Below, piece after piece: positions 34,651 to 43,558 of a stretch of DNA of 64,000 bases (position 1 is its first letter; each line of letters starts with the position of its first letter). The notes under the pieces were generated by a model that was not told where the DNA came from, made no database searches, and saw only the letters and a list, made by a program, of their open reading frames with translations. Origin of the DNA: Alteriqipengyuania abyssalis (GTDB taxonomy: Bacteria; Pseudomonadota; Alphaproteobacteria; Sphingomonadales; Sphingomonadaceae); contig NZ_JAHWXP010000003.1 in assembly GCF_019857185.1 (NCBI RefSeq), positions 339,501 through 403,500 of the forward strand, given 5' to 3'. A program made the translations under genes and the position numbers.

Positions 34651-35859
34651 TCACATGCCGAGCACGGTTTTTGCTATAATTGTCGACTGCACTTCGTTGG
34701 TGCCGCCGAAGATGCTCCAGGCACGGCTGTTGAGATAGCGTGCCATCGCAACCTGCGCGTCCTCCGATCCGATCGGCTCGGGCACATCCTCGCCGTATAG
34801 CGGCCTCTCGACCGGCAATTGCAAGGCGCGCGGGCCGTAAAGGTCGACCGCCAGCAGATCGATGTCCTGATTGAGGCTGGATGCGATGAGCTTGGTGAGC
34901 GAGGTCTGCGGACCGGGATCGCGCCCCTTGGCAACATTGGCGAGGATCTTGAGTTCGATCATTTCGAGCGCTTCCTGCCGCAACCGCAGCCGCGCGACCC
35001 GCCGCCGCCAGGCGAGATCATCGGCCAGCATGCCGCCAGCGCTATCGGGCATATCGGCTGCCGCCCGTTCGATCACGTCGAGCGCATGGCCGAGCTTGGG
35101 TGCATGGCACGATCCGCCGCGCTCGTTCTCCAGCAGGAACTTGGCGATGGCCCAGCCCGCGCCCTCTTCCCCGACGAGGTTCTCGAGCGGCACCTCGACA
35201 TTCTCGAGGAACACCTGGTTCACATCGTGATCGCCGGCGATGTTGTGGATCGGGCGTACGCTGATCCCCGGCGTGTCGAGATCGATCAGCAGGAAGCTGA
35301 TCCCGGCCTGCTTCTTGCCGCTGTTATCGGTGCGGACCAGCGCGAACATGCGGTTGGAAAACTGCGCATGGGTGGTCCAGATCTTCGATCCGTCGACCAC
35401 GTACTTGTCGCCGTCGCGCCGCGCGCGGCACGAGAGGCTGGCGAGGTCCGAACCCGAGCCGGGTTCGGAAAAGCCCTGGCACCAGTAGTCCTCGCCCGAG
35501 AGAATGCGGGGAAGGTAATAGTCCTTCTGCGCATCGCTGCCGAAGGTCCACAGCACCGGCGCGACCAGCTTGGTCCCCATGACCGCAGAGTTGGGCGCGC
35601 CTGCGAGCGCGAGTTCCTTTTCGAAGATGTACTTCTTGGTCGCGGACCAGCCGGTCCCGCCATGCGCCTCGGGCCACTGGTAGGCCAGCCAGCCTTCTTC
35701 GTTGAGCTTCGCCATGAACGGAACGGCCACGTCGGGCTCTGCGAAGACGCCGGGCGAAAGCCTCGCCCCACGCCTGAGCTCGGGTGTGAGGTTGGCCTTC
35801 AGCCACTGCTGAAGCTCGCTGCGGAAGCGCTCTTCTTCTTCGGTCAGCGCAATATCCAT
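34651..35859 (-). CDS. Acyl-CoA dehydrogenase
   Basis: Protein of 402 residues, normal length for the family. The FAD/substrate block is YWCQGFSEPGSGSDLASLSCRARRDGDKYVVDGSKIWTTHAQ, and the C-terminal dimer-interface block is SRAWSIFGGTNEVQSTIIAKTVLG. The sequence class is close to the acyl-CoA dehydrogenases of steroid and terpenoid degradation islands. It follows the thiolase gene without any gap: its ATG abuts the thiolase stop. It probably desaturates the CoA thioester cleaved later by the thiolase-like enzyme. Heteromeric pairing with the shorter dehydrogenase at 40052 is possible, as known for steroid side-chain dehydrogenases, but unproven here. Confidence 0.9.
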   Translation of the reverse strand: MDIALTEEEERFRSELQQWLKANLTPELRRGARLSPGVFAEPDVAVPFMAKLNEEGWLAYQWPEAHGGTGWSATKKYIFEKELALAGAPNSAVMGTKLVAPVLWTFGSDAQKDYYLPRILSGEDYWCQGFSEPGSGSDLASLSCRARRDGDKYVVDGSKIWTTHAQFSNRMFALVRTDNSGKKQAGISFLLIDLDTPGISVRPIHNIAGDHDVNQVFLENVEVPLENLVGEEGAGWAIAKFLLENERGGSCHAPKLGHALDVIERAAADMPDSAGGMLADDLAWRRRVARLRLRQEALEMIELKILANVAKGRDPGPQTSLTKLIASSLNQDIDLLAVDLYGPRALQLPVERPLYGEDVPEPIGSEDAQVAMARYLNSRAWSIFGGTNEVQSTIIAKTVLGM

Positions 35860-37005
35860 CTATCGCTCCAGGATCGTCACTGCGGAAACGCCGGGTGCGC
35901 CATAGACATGGCTGTAGGCGGTCTTGGGATCGCCCGGCACCTGTCGCGCCCCGGCATCGCCGCGCAGCTGAATGACATTTTCGTAGACCTGCCGCAGGCC
36001 GCTCGCCCCGATGGGTTCGCCGCAGGCAATGCAGCCGCCATCGGTGTTGACCGGAAGCCGCCCGTCGATCGCGGTCGCCCCCTCGGCCAGCCAGGCCTCC
36101 TGCTCGCCGTCGGCACAAAAGCCGTTCTCGGCCATGTGCATGATTTCTGCGCCCGCCTCGGTGTCCTGCAATTGCGCGATGTCGATCTCGTCCGGACCGA
36201 TCCCCGCCGCCTCGAACGCCGCCGCACTGGCCAGCGCGGTGGCGGTTCCGCCACGTTCGATATCGATCGACGGGGCGAAGACCTCGAAACTGCCCGGCGG
36301 GCGGGTCCGCATCGTCGCCGCCTTCAGCCGGATCGGCTTGCAGCCAAGTTCACGCGCCTTGCGCTCGCTCGCCAGGATCAGCGCGACCCCGCCCTCGGCG
36401 GGCGAGCAGAACATGTACTTGCTGTACGGATCGCTGATCATCGGTGCCTGGAGGATCGTCTCCAGATCGATCGGCTCGCGCCGCCACGCGTGGGGCGCGT
36501 GTGCACCATTGCGGAACGCCTTTTCGGCCACGCGGCCCAGGCTGTCGCGCGAGATGCCGTGCAGTTCCATGTAGCGCATGATCTTCATCGCGAAGAACTG
36601 CGTGGTGACCATGTAGCCGGCTTCGCCATACCAGTCAGGCAGACCGTATTCGGCGGGCTTCGCATCAAAAGCGCCGCGCGGATGCTTGTCGAAGCCGACC
36701 GCGATGCCGAGGTCGAAATCGCCCGACTTGATCGCCATCTGCGCGCTGAACAGCGCCGAGCCGCCCGCCGCGCAGCCATTGCGCACATTGATGAACTGAA
36801 CCCCGGTAAGGCCCAGCCGCTCCACCATCGTATCGGGATTGCCCGCCGCATCCGAACTGCCATAGGCGAACTGGATGTCGGGCCACTCGACCCCGGCATC
36901 CCTAAGCGCTTCGCGTACCGCGAACACACCCTGGTCGATCCCTTCGACCCCGTCGGTTCGCCCGAACGGATGAATCCCCACGCCGATAATGCACACATCG
37001 CTCAT
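35860..37005 (-). CDS. SCP-x/lipid-transfer-type thiolase
   Basis: Protein of 381 residues of the thiolase fold, in the SCP-x/Ltp branch. The nucleophile region is INVRNGCAAGGSALFSAQ, so a Cys is present, and later blocks include NTDGGCIACGEPIGASGLRQVYE and SHVYGAPGVSAVTILER. The start overlaps the stop of the DUF35 gene by four bases. Thiolase-DUF35 pairs form two-subunit enzymes; in steroid degradation such a pair (Ltp2 with a DUF35 partner) acts as a retro-aldolase on a side-chain CoA thioester. Thiolysis or retro-aldol cleavage are both possible here; the retained Cys is compatible with thiolysis. Confidence 0.85.
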   Translation of the reverse strand: MSDVCIIGVGIHPFGRTDGVEGIDQGVFAVREALRDAGVEWPDIQFAYGSSDAAGNPDTMVERLGLTGVQFINVRNGCAAGGSALFSAQMAIKSGDFDLGIAVGFDKHPRGAFDAKPAEYGLPDWYGEAGYMVTTQFFAMKIMRYMELHGISRDSLGRVAEKAFRNGAHAPHAWRREPIDLETILQAPMISDPYSKYMFCSPAEGGVALILASERKARELGCKPIRLKAATMRTRPPGSFEVFAPSIDIERGGTATALASAAAFEAAGIGPDEIDIAQLQDTEAGAEIMHMAENGFCADGEQEAWLAEGATAIDGRLPVNTDGGCIACGEPIGASGLRQVYENVIQLRGDAGARQVPGDPKTAYSHVYGAPGVSAVTILER

Positions 37006-37397
37006 GCTGCGGTCTCCACGGGTTCGAACGCAGGGATCGCGCGCGGCTGCTCCGCCTGGTCGTCCAGCGCCGCGAGCGTGAAGCGCAGCGGCATGCCGAT
37101 CGCCAGATCCTCGAACGCGACATTGACCAGCCGCGCCTCGACGATCGTCTCCCCCGGCAATGCGACATAGCCAAGCGCCCAGGGGCTGAAGTTCTCCGGC
37201 CCTTCATAGGGCGGCGACTTGGGGCGGAAACGCTGGATCGTATAGGACCACAAGCTGCCCTCGCTCGAAAGCGGATGCGGCTCGAAATCTCCGTTTTCCG
37301 GACAGGGAAACACGATCCGGCCGGTATGGCGATTGCGCCCGCCGATCAGCCTCGGCGGCACGTCCTGTGTAAACAGCCCTTCGGCTATCGCGCGCAT
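37002..37397 (-). CDS. DUF35 OB-fold/zinc-ribbon-like partner of the thiolase
   Basis: Protein of 131 residues. The ATG at 37397 has an AAGAGGT ribosome site; longer in-frame starts lack one. The OB-fold DUF35 region is clear: GSLWSYTIQRFRPKSPPY, GYVALPGETIVEARLVN and IGMPLRFTL. The N-terminal rubredoxin-like zinc ribbon of the family normally has four Cys, but only one remains (FPCPENG), so it probably does not bind zinc. It opens the ten-gene operon and overlaps the thiolase gene, its likely structural partner in channelling acyl-CoA. Confidence 0.83.
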   Translation of the reverse strand: MRAIAEGLFTQDVPPRLIGGRNRHTGRIVFPCPENGDFEPHPLSSEGSLWSYTIQRFRPKSPPYEGPENFSPWALGYVALPGETIVEARLVNVAFEDLAIGMPLRFTLAALDDQAEQPRAIPAFEPVETAA

Positions 37398-37460
37398 CGA
37401 CACCTCTTTCCCTCTCATCTTGGAGGCAACGATAGTCGTGTCTTCGCAGCCTATCCCATT

Positions 37461-37474
37461 CCCCAAAGTGCTAG
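37461..37474 (-). promoter_or_regulatory. CTARCMNTTT motif upstream of the ten-gene operon
   Basis: On the minus strand CTAGCACTTTGGGG runs from 37474 to 37461; its CTARCMNTTT core ends 67 bases before the DUF35 start codon. Near-identical sequence stands at 39980 (CTAGCCTTTTGGGG) and a related one at 59386, at similar distances from other operon starts. It may be an activator site or extended promoter element. Function is inferred from recurrence only. Confidence 0.4.
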
Positions 37475-37524
37475 GTCACACCAGGCCGCCATGCGTGGGA
37501 TGACACCACAAAAGGGAGAGCGGC

Positions 37525-39135
37525 ATGGCTGGTGAGTGGGATTACATCGTGGTCGGCGCAGGTTCGAGCGGCTGCGTCATGGCCGAAAGGCTGAGCGCGA
37601 GCGGCCGCCACCGGGTCTTGGTGCTGGAGGCTGGCGGCGAGAGCGGGTTCTGGAACCGCGTGCCCAAGGGCGTCGCCAAGCTGGTCACCAACCCCGACAA
37701 GATCTGGGCCTACAAGGTTACCCAGCCACGCATTCCGGAAGGCGAGGCCAGCGAATTCTGGATTCGCGGCAAGGGCGTGGGCGGATCGAGCTCGGTCAAC
37801 GGCATGATCTGGAGCCGGGGCGAGGACGAGGATTACGACGCGTGGGAACGCGATCACGGCGCAACCGGATGGAACGCGGCCGCAATGCTGGGTGCCTTCA
37901 AGCGGCTGGAAGATCACGCCGACGGCCCAACCGACCGCTTGGGATCGGGCGGGCGGGTCCATGTCGAGCCCGAGATCTTCACCTATCCGCTGGCCGAAGA
38001 CATGATTGCGGCGGGCGAGAGCCTGCAATTGTCGCGCGTGCGTGAACTCAACGCCCGCCCCGGCGCGCGGGTCGGATATTACAGCCACAACATCCGCAAG
38101 GGCAAAAGGGAAAGCGCGGCGCAGACCTTCCTGCGGCCTGCCCGCAAGCGCGACAACGTGACCGTGGTCACCGGCGCGCGCGCGCAGCGCATTACTTTCG
38201 ACGGACGCCGCGCAACCGGGATCGAAGTGGCTGTCGACGGAGAGCGCCAGCATTTCGCGTGCGCGGGCGAGGTGATCGTGTGTGCAGGCGCGATCGAAAG
38301 CCCGTTGCTGCTGCAGCGTTCGGGGATCGGCGATGCCACCTTGTTGCAGGAACGAGGCGTCGCGCCGCTGGTCGACAATTCCCATGTCGGGCATCACCTC
38401 AACGAACACCTCTCGCTCTCGATGCCCTACCGACTGGATCGCGGAAAAGGCACCAACCGGCATTTCTACGGGACTGGCGCGGCGCTCGCGATGGCGCGCT
38501 ACCTGTTGACCGGCGGCGGGATCATGGCGACCGGCCCGTTCGAGGTCGGCGCGTTCCTCAACGTCTACCACCCCGACGGGCGGACCGACGCGCAGTTCTA
38601 CCTCGGGGGCTACACCTTCGAAGTCGGGGACGAGAACAATCCCGTCCCGCTCGACAAGATCGACCGGCGCCCAGGGCTGACCATCTATGGCTCGCTGCTG
38701 CGCCTGACCAGTGAGGGGAATATTGCGATCGGTGGGCCGGACCTCGACGATGCGCCCGAAATCACGCCCAACTTCCTCTCGACCGAGCACGACCGCGCGA
38801 GCGCCGTCGCAATGGTCCGCAAGATGCGCGCTTTCGTTGATGCGCCACCGCTGGGCGACAAGGTGGGCGAGGAGATGCTGCCCGGCCGCGAAGTCGATAG
38901 CGACGAGGACATCCTGGCCTTCTTCCGCCGCTATTCGAGCTGCGGACTTCACGGGATCGGCACCTGCCGGATGGGCTCGGGCGACGAAACGGTGGTCGAC
39001 CCGGACCTGCGCGTTCGCGGGGTCGAGGGCGTGCGCGTGGTCGACTGCTCGGTCATTCCCGGCCATGTGACCGGCAACACCAATGCCCCGGCGATGGCGC
39101 TCGGCCTGCTGGCAGCGGAGCGGATGGGAGCCTGA
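37525..39135 (+). CDS. GMC-family FAD-dependent oxidoreductase (choline dehydrogenase-like)
   Basis: Protein of 536 residues. The FAD motif VVGAGSSGCVMAERLS and the following LVLEAGGE are at the N-terminus. The GMC signature KGVGGSSSVNGMIWSRG and the second signature GAIESPLLLQRSGIG are present, and the catalytic His lies in SSCGLHGIGTCRMG with a second polar residue in GHVTGNTNAPAMALG. Family members oxidise primary or secondary alcohols to aldehydes or ketones. An AAAGGGAG ribosome site precedes the ATG. It is divergent from the ten-gene operon and convergent with the LuxR-type regulator gene. Confidence 0.92.
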   Translation: MAGEWDYIVVGAGSSGCVMAERLSASGRHRVLVLEAGGESGFWNRVPKGVAKLVTNPDKIWAYKVTQPRIPEGEASEFWIRGKGVGGSSSVNGMIWSRGEDEDYDAWERDHGATGWNAAAMLGAFKRLEDHADGPTDRLGSGGRVHVEPEIFTYPLAEDMIAAGESLQLSRVRELNARPGARVGYYSHNIRKGKRESAAQTFLRPARKRDNVTVVTGARAQRITFDGRRATGIEVAVDGERQHFACAGEVIVCAGAIESPLLLQRSGIGDATLLQERGVAPLVDNSHVGHHLNEHLSLSMPYRLDRGKGTNRHFYGTGAALAMARYLLTGGGIMATGPFEVGAFLNVYHPDGRTDAQFYLGGYTFEVGDENNPVPLDKIDRRPGLTIYGSLLRLTSEGNIAIGGPDLDDAPEITPNFLSTEHDRASAVAMVRKMRAFVDAPPLGDKVGEEMLPGREVDSDEDILAFFRRYSSCGLHGIGTCRMGSGDETVVDPDLRVRGVEGVRVVDCSVIPGHVTGNTNAPAMALGLLAAERMGA

Positions 39136-39150
39136 TCCGGCTGGCGGGCC

Positions 39151-39924
39151 TCAGTTGTTCTGGGAAATATAACCGAGCTGCGCGGCCTTGAAGACCGTCT
39201 GGCTGCGATTGACCGCGTTCAGCTTGATCGAAGCATTGTGCATATGGAATCGCACGGTCGCACGGCTGCGCGACATGATCATACTGATTTCCAGATCGGT
39301 CTTGCCGATCGCCGCCCAGCGCAGACATTCGACCTCTCGCTTCGACAGGCGCGAGCCCGCCGGAAGCGGCTCGGGCGAGGTCATCACCACGGTATAGCTG
39401 GAAATGAACGCACGTGAGAGGATCGCGAACAGATCGGCATAGTCCTCGTAATCCGCGGCAAGATCGGTCTGGTCCTCGTCCAGCGGATTGAAGCTGACCG
39501 CGCCGATCCGCCCGAACGCCATGTGCACCGGCACCACGATCGCCGCACGCGTCATCGCGCGCTTGGCGAAATTGGTCATGTCGATCTTTTCGAGATAGGC
39601 GTTGGGAAGGCGGGTCCGGAAACCGTCCTCGTTCACCCAGTACGGTTCGTTCTCGAAGCGGCAGGCGGTGGTGATCGGGCTGTCGAGCGCGATCCGCGAA
39701 TTGCGCCACCAGGCGGTTTCATCGCCCGGCCAACCGAACACCTCCAGAGCTAGAACATTGCCATCCTTGTCCACCGGCGTGCGCTTGTCGGCAATGTCGT
39801 GCGCCGGGGCAACGCGATAGCCACGCTCCAATGCAACTGCGTGCAGAGCCTCCGCCGCTGGGCGGATGTCGTCCTGGTCGGTGATCCTGACCGAGGTCAG
39901 ATCCTTCAATTGAAATTCAGACAT
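39151..39924 (-). CDS. LuxR-family transcriptional regulator
   Basis: Protein of 257 residues; ATG 39924 has a GGAGA ribosome site and beats a longer frame. The C-terminal LuxR helix-turn-helix is plain: LSKREVECLRWAAIGKTDLEISMIMSRSRATVRFHMHNASIKLNAVNRSQTV, in which the RSRATVRFHM recognition helix is typical. The N-terminal 180 residues have the length and aromatic content (AWWRNSRIALDSPITTACRFENEPYW) of an autoinducer-binding-like domain. No luxI is present, so it is a solo regulator that may sense a pathway metabolite. It is divergent from the acyl-CoA dehydrogenase gene and central in the island, hence a candidate for its control. Confidence 0.87.
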   Translation of the reverse strand: MSEFQLKDLTSVRITDQDDIRPAAEALHAVALERGYRVAPAHDIADKRTPVDKDGNVLALEVFGWPGDETAWWRNSRIALDSPITTACRFENEPYWVNEDGFRTRLPNAYLEKIDMTNFAKRAMTRAAIVVPVHMAFGRIGAVSFNPLDEDQTDLAADYEDYADLFAILSRAFISSYTVVMTSPEPLPAGSRLSKREVECLRWAAIGKTDLEISMIMSRSRATVRFHMHNASIKLNAVNRSQTVFKAAQLGYISQNN

Positions 39925-39979
39925 GTTCTCTCCGTCACCCCCAATACGGCCTGCGGCCCTGCCCAGCAACCTCGCACAG

Positions 39980-39993
39980 CTAGCCTTTTGGGG
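39980..39993 (+). promoter_or_regulatory. CTARCMNTTT motif upstream of the acyl-CoA dehydrogenase gene
   Basis: CTAGCCTTTTGGGG lies between the divergent LuxR-type regulator and acyl-CoA dehydrogenase genes; its CTARCMNTTT core (39980-39989) ends 62 bases before the dehydrogenase GTG. It matches the minus-strand site at 37474-37461 in 12 of 14 positions. Possibly the binding site of the adjacent regulator. Confidence 0.4.
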
Positions 39994-40051
39994 AGAGGCA
40001 GCGCGGTTCCCGCTCCGCTATTTTCAGCAGCTGACGGGAGAAGGAGAAACC

Positions 40052-41149
40052 GTGAATTTCGACCTGACGGAAGACGAGCAGATGCTGAAGGCCGTCGCCG
40101 AACGCTTTTTGGACAACCAGTATGCGGGGGAGGAACGACGCGAGTATCAATCACAACCGTGCGGCTTCGCACCCCGAAACTGGGCGTTGCTGGGGGAACT
40201 GGGGATTCTCGCCGCCAGCTATCCCGAAGAAGCCGGCGGGCTGGACCTCGGCGCAACGTCGATCTCGCTGATCCATCACGCCATGGGGCGCGGTCTCGCG
40301 GTTGAGCCGCTGATCGACTGCGCGCTGCTGGCAGGCGGCATTCTCGTACGTGCGCAGGACGAGATTGCCGGGCAATGGGCGGACGATCTCGCGAGCGGGG
40401 CAAAACGTGCTGCCCTCGCCCACAACGAATTCGATGCCCCGGGCGGCTGGAGCGGGCTGCGCACACAGGCGCGCAAGACGGGCGACACCGTGCAGATCAC
40501 GGGCACCAAGCCGTTCACGATGGGCGGCTGCGGCGCCGATCTCTATCTGGTCAGCGCGCTCGATGACGATGTCGCCGACGGCGGCGCGATCTATCTCGTC
40601 GCTGCCGACGCCGATGGCCTCGATGTCGAAACCTGGCGTGTGGCCGATGGCTCGATGGCGGCCATGCTGCGGCTGACCGACGTGCGCCCGATCGCGCGGA
40701 TCGAGAACGGCGCGCGCCTGCTCGCGCAGGTGGAGCAGACCGCCTCACTCGCCCGCTCGTCCGAGATGGTCGGGATCATGGAGCGCTTGTTCGAACACAC
40801 GCTCGACTACCTGCGTCAGCGCGAGCAGTTCGACCAGCCGCTCAGCCGTTTCCAGGCGATCCAGCACCGCATGGCCGCGCTCTATGCCAAGCTCGAACAG
40901 GCCAAGTCGCTGCTCGACTTCGCGATCGTGAGCGAGGGCACGCCGGACTATGCGAAGCGCCTGGACGGTGCGCGCGCCTTCATCGCGGAAACGGGGATCG
41001 AGCTGGGCCACGAGGCGATCCAGCTGCACGGCGCGATGGGAATCACGCAGGAACTGTCGATCGGCCAGGGGCACAAGCGGCTGATGGTGCTGTCGCGCTG
41101 GCCCGAAGCGCCCGACGCCGCGCTCGACCGGTTCGCCCTTGCCAGCTAG
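40052..41149 (+). CDS. Acyl-CoA dehydrogenase, short form
   Basis: Protein of 365 residues from the GTG at 40052, preceded by GGGAGAAGGAG; the in-frame codons further upstream lie within the promoter of the divergent regulator. It begins NFDLTEDEQMLKAVAERFL. The usual FAD block is replaced by weaker ALAHNEFDAPGG and TGTKPFTMGGCGADLYLV, and the C-terminal block is ETGIELGHEAIQLHGAMGITQELSIGQGHKRLMVL. It resembles the small acyl-CoA dehydrogenases that act as one half of heteromeric enzymes in steroid-type pathways. Partnership with the 402-residue dehydrogenase is a hypothesis. Confidence 0.87.
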   Translation: MNFDLTEDEQMLKAVAERFLDNQYAGEERREYQSQPCGFAPRNWALLGELGILAASYPEEAGGLDLGATSISLIHHAMGRGLAVEPLIDCALLAGGILVRAQDEIAGQWADDLASGAKRAALAHNEFDAPGGWSGLRTQARKTGDTVQITGTKPFTMGGCGADLYLVSALDDDVADGGAIYLVAADADGLDVETWRVADGSMAAMLRLTDVRPIARIENGARLLAQVEQTASLARSSEMVGIMERLFEHTLDYLRQREQFDQPLSRFQAIQHRMAALYAKLEQAKSLLDFAIVSEGTPDYAKRLDGARAFIAETGIELGHEAIQLHGAMGITQELSIGQGHKRLMVLSRWPEAPDAALDRFALAS

Positions 41150-41150
41150 G

Positions 41151-41173
41151 CCGGGGCTCCCCGGGAGCCTTGG
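41151..41173. terminator. Hairpin between convergent genes
   Basis: A stem of ten pairs (two G-T wobbles) with a three-base loop, built on GGCTCC (41155-41160) and GGAGCC (41164-41169), lies just after the acyl-CoA dehydrogenase stop and before the end of the ThuA-like gene. There is no T-run, so termination is only possible. Confidence 0.35.
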
Positions 41174-41176
41174 AGG

Positions 41177-41977
41177 TCAGGCTGGCTCGCGATCCTTGAG
41201 CCAGCCGATACCCCGCCGCAGCAGGTCGTAGAACACCGGCAGATCCCACGCACAGCGATCGAGAGTGGGCCACCACGGCGCCAGCGGCTGAAGGTCGTAA
41301 TGCCCCCGGCAATGGCCCAGCGTGTTGTAGAGCACGCCGCCTTTCCCGCGCGGCTTCAGATAGAAAACCGGATGTTTGCCCGGCGCATCGGCCGCCTCGC
41401 GAAAACCGGTGCCTTCCTCCGCAGTCTCGGTCTCCAGCAGCACATGCAGGTCGCCGTGCGTTTCCAGATGATAGAGCTCGTCGGTGGTCTCGAACGGCTC
41501 GACCCCTTCGACCAGCGGGTGCGTGGGATCGGCGACCGTCACCGTATAGGGCGCAATCGGCGGATGACTGACGAACTGGCTGCCCAGCAGGTCCATCATC
41601 AGCGGGGCCCAGCGCGGGGCCTCCCACACGCCGTCGTCCATCAGGCGCAGGATCGAATTGGTCCCGTGCAGCGCATACCAGCGCCCGCCCGCATCCAGCC
41701 AGTCGCGCAAGACCTCCTGCGCGGCGAGCGAGGGGACCACGTCGCAGGTATACGAGATGATCATGTCCGCTTCGCGCAGGGCGTCGAGATTCTCATAATC
41801 CTCGAACACACGGGTACGGACCTCGGGATGCTCGGCCAGCAGCTTGAGCAGTTCCAGCCGGGCGAAGTCGATATCGTGATAGAGCCCGCCGGCCACCAGC
41901 ACGCAGTCGATGCGCTGGGGATGGTCGTCCTCGGTCGCGTGGGCCAGCGGATCGGGGCCGTGATCGGTATCGCTCAT
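41177..41977 (-). CDS. ThuA-like domain protein
   Basis: Protein of 266 residues whose ATG overlaps the Rieske gene stop (ATGA); an apparent longer frame extends into that gene and is rejected. It has the ThuA class-I glutamine-amidotransferase-like fold: VLVAGGLYHDI, DMIISYTCDVVPSLAAQEVLRDWLDAGGRWYALHG, and GGVLYNTLGHCRGHYDL. ThuA-type proteins occur in sugar-degradation operons, and the reaction is not firmly known; a related group acts in 3-keto-glycoside chemistry. Here it is tied to a Rieske oxygenase, an unusual partner. Function unknown. Confidence 0.78.
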   Translation of the reverse strand: MSDTDHGPDPLAHATEDDHPQRIDCVLVAGGLYHDIDFARLELLKLLAEHPEVRTRVFEDYENLDALREADMIISYTCDVVPSLAAQEVLRDWLDAGGRWYALHGTNSILRLMDDGVWEAPRWAPLMMDLLGSQFVSHPPIAPYTVTVADPTHPLVEGVEPFETTDELYHLETHGDLHVLLETETAEEGTGFREAADAPGKHPVFYLKPRGKGGVLYNTLGHCRGHYDLQPLAPWWPTLDRCAWDLPVFYDLLRRGIGWLKDREPA

Positions 41978-43407
41978 GCGTTCTTGCCCGGCGCAGCGCC
42001 GCCCAGTTCGCCGTCGATATATTTCATCATGGTATCCTGGAACTGGCGCAGGCGGATCTCCTGATAATTGCCCAGCTGGACCTCGCCCGTCTTGTGCACC
42101 TTCAGGCCTTCCTGAACGTAGGGCAGATTGTCCATGTCCTGCTCGAACACTTCGCCCAGCCCGCCCAGCTCGGGCGCCTCGGTCCATTTCTGGTCGATCG
42201 TGAGATACTTGAGCGGCGCGCCCGCAGGCTTGGGCTCGCCCTTCTTCACGCGGGCCAGCACGCGCACTTCCATCACGCAGGTATCGGGCGTTTTTCCGGG
42301 ATACCAGCGGTAGACGATGTTGGGCATGTAGCCGCCCCACGGCGCGAAGTTGGGGAACACGTTGTAGACCAGCGCATCGAGCACTTCGGCGTCCGTCGCG
42401 TGCGAGTGGTCGTAACCGGTCTGTTCGGTATAGACCTCGCGCATCCGGTCGCCCAGCGCCTCGCGCGCGGTCTTCCCCTCGGGCACCTCGATCGCCATCG
42501 GATCGGCATCGGGGTCGTAGTTGTCGGAACTGCGTCCGTTATACTTGATGAACTCGTCGACGATCCACTGTTCGCCCTGCCCCTCGGCAACGTGGGGGCT
42601 CATCACCCCGAACGGCACCAGGTTGACGTTCACGTGATCGCCATAGGTCCAGTAGGCACCATTGCAGTCGCCGGTGAAGGGCAGCAGCTGCGGGTGCGTG
42701 ACGACCGTGTGCCAGGCCTCCATGAAGGCCTCGGCCGTCACCTTCCAGTTGGCCGGAACCTCCTTCGCCACGCGCATCACGGTGACGCATTCGTCGTGCC
42801 GCCAGCGCTTGAAGTGATCGGGTAGCGGCGCGAGGTATTCCTCCAGGCTCGGGCCGCCCTTCTCCTCGCGGATGAAGATATAGCCCTGCCAATGGCCGAC
42901 TTCGGCATCGGGCAGGTCGAGGTTCTTGTCCTTGAGATGCGGGAAATCCCACTGGCACGGCGCCTTGTTGAAGCTGCCGTCCTTGTTCCACGAGAACGCG
43001 TGGAACGGGCAGGTAAAGCCATCGGGCGCGCTGCCGTCCTCGGTTCTAAGCTTGCGTCCGCGATGCAGGCAGACATTGTGCATCGCGCGGACCGATCCGT
43101 CTTCCTGACGCACGACCAGCCAGGATCGACCGGCAATCTCGTGAACGATGTAATCGCCGGGTTCGGGCAGGTCTTCCTCGCGTGCGGCGAATTGCCACAC
43201 GTAAGGCCACATCCGCTCTCGCTCCAGCCGGGCGAATTCCTCGCTGGTGTAACGCTCCGCCGGGATCGGTTCGGAGCCACGATATTCGTAGCTTTCCTCA
43301 ATCAGGAAATCGGGCACCTCGCGCGAATCGCGCTTCATGAAATCGACCCAGGTATCGCCTTCGCTGCGATCCTGGCCGGGTGCTACCTGCGGATCTTGTT
43401 CGGCCAT
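41974..43407 (-). CDS. Rieske oxygenase alpha subunit (I)
   Basis: Protein of 477 residues; ATG 43407 has a GAGAGGAC ribosome site. The Rieske cluster ligands are in NVCLHRGRKL and GFTCPFHAFSW (C-x-H, then C-x2-H). The mononuclear iron region is NWKVTAEAFMEAWHTVVTHPQ, with His residues from EAWH and THP and a Glu where most family members have the bridging Asp. It hydroxylates or demethylates an organic substrate using O2 and electrons from a ferredoxin. No beta subunit gene is adjacent, suggesting an alpha-only oligomer. Divergent from the SDR operon. Confidence 0.9.
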   Translation of the reverse strand: MAEQDPQVAPGQDRSEGDTWVDFMKRDSREVPDFLIEESYEYRGSEPIPAERYTSEEFARLERERMWPYVWQFAAREEDLPEPGDYIVHEIAGRSWLVVRQEDGSVRAMHNVCLHRGRKLRTEDGSAPDGFTCPFHAFSWNKDGSFNKAPCQWDFPHLKDKNLDLPDAEVGHWQGYIFIREEKGGPSLEEYLAPLPDHFKRWRHDECVTVMRVAKEVPANWKVTAEAFMEAWHTVVTHPQLLPFTGDCNGAYWTYGDHVNVNLVPFGVMSPHVAEGQGEQWIVDEFIKYNGRSSDNYDPDADPMAIEVPEGKTAREALGDRMREVYTEQTGYDHSHATDAEVLDALVYNVFPNFAPWGGYMPNIVYRWYPGKTPDTCVMEVRVLARVKKGEPKPAGAPLKYLTIDQKWTEAPELGGLGEVFEQDMDNLPYVQEGLKVHKTGEVQLGNYQEIRLRQFQDTMMKYIDGELGGAAPGKNA

Positions 43408-43558
43408 GTCAGTGTCCTCTCGTGCCGTCTGCGTGCGGCTTCTCGTTTGCATCCGTAATGCCGACCGTGGCCCATGTCGTCACCTTGCCGAAATCATAGG
43501 TTACAGAGCATGGCGTGCGCGGCAGGATCGTCTGAATAAGAAAATGGGAGAGTAGGAT

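Noticed and set aside
34819-37170. A 783-codon open frame on the plus strand
   Set aside because: It runs antisense across the acyl-CoA dehydrogenase and thiolase genes, an effect of high GC at third codon positions; the minus-strand proteins have full family motifs.
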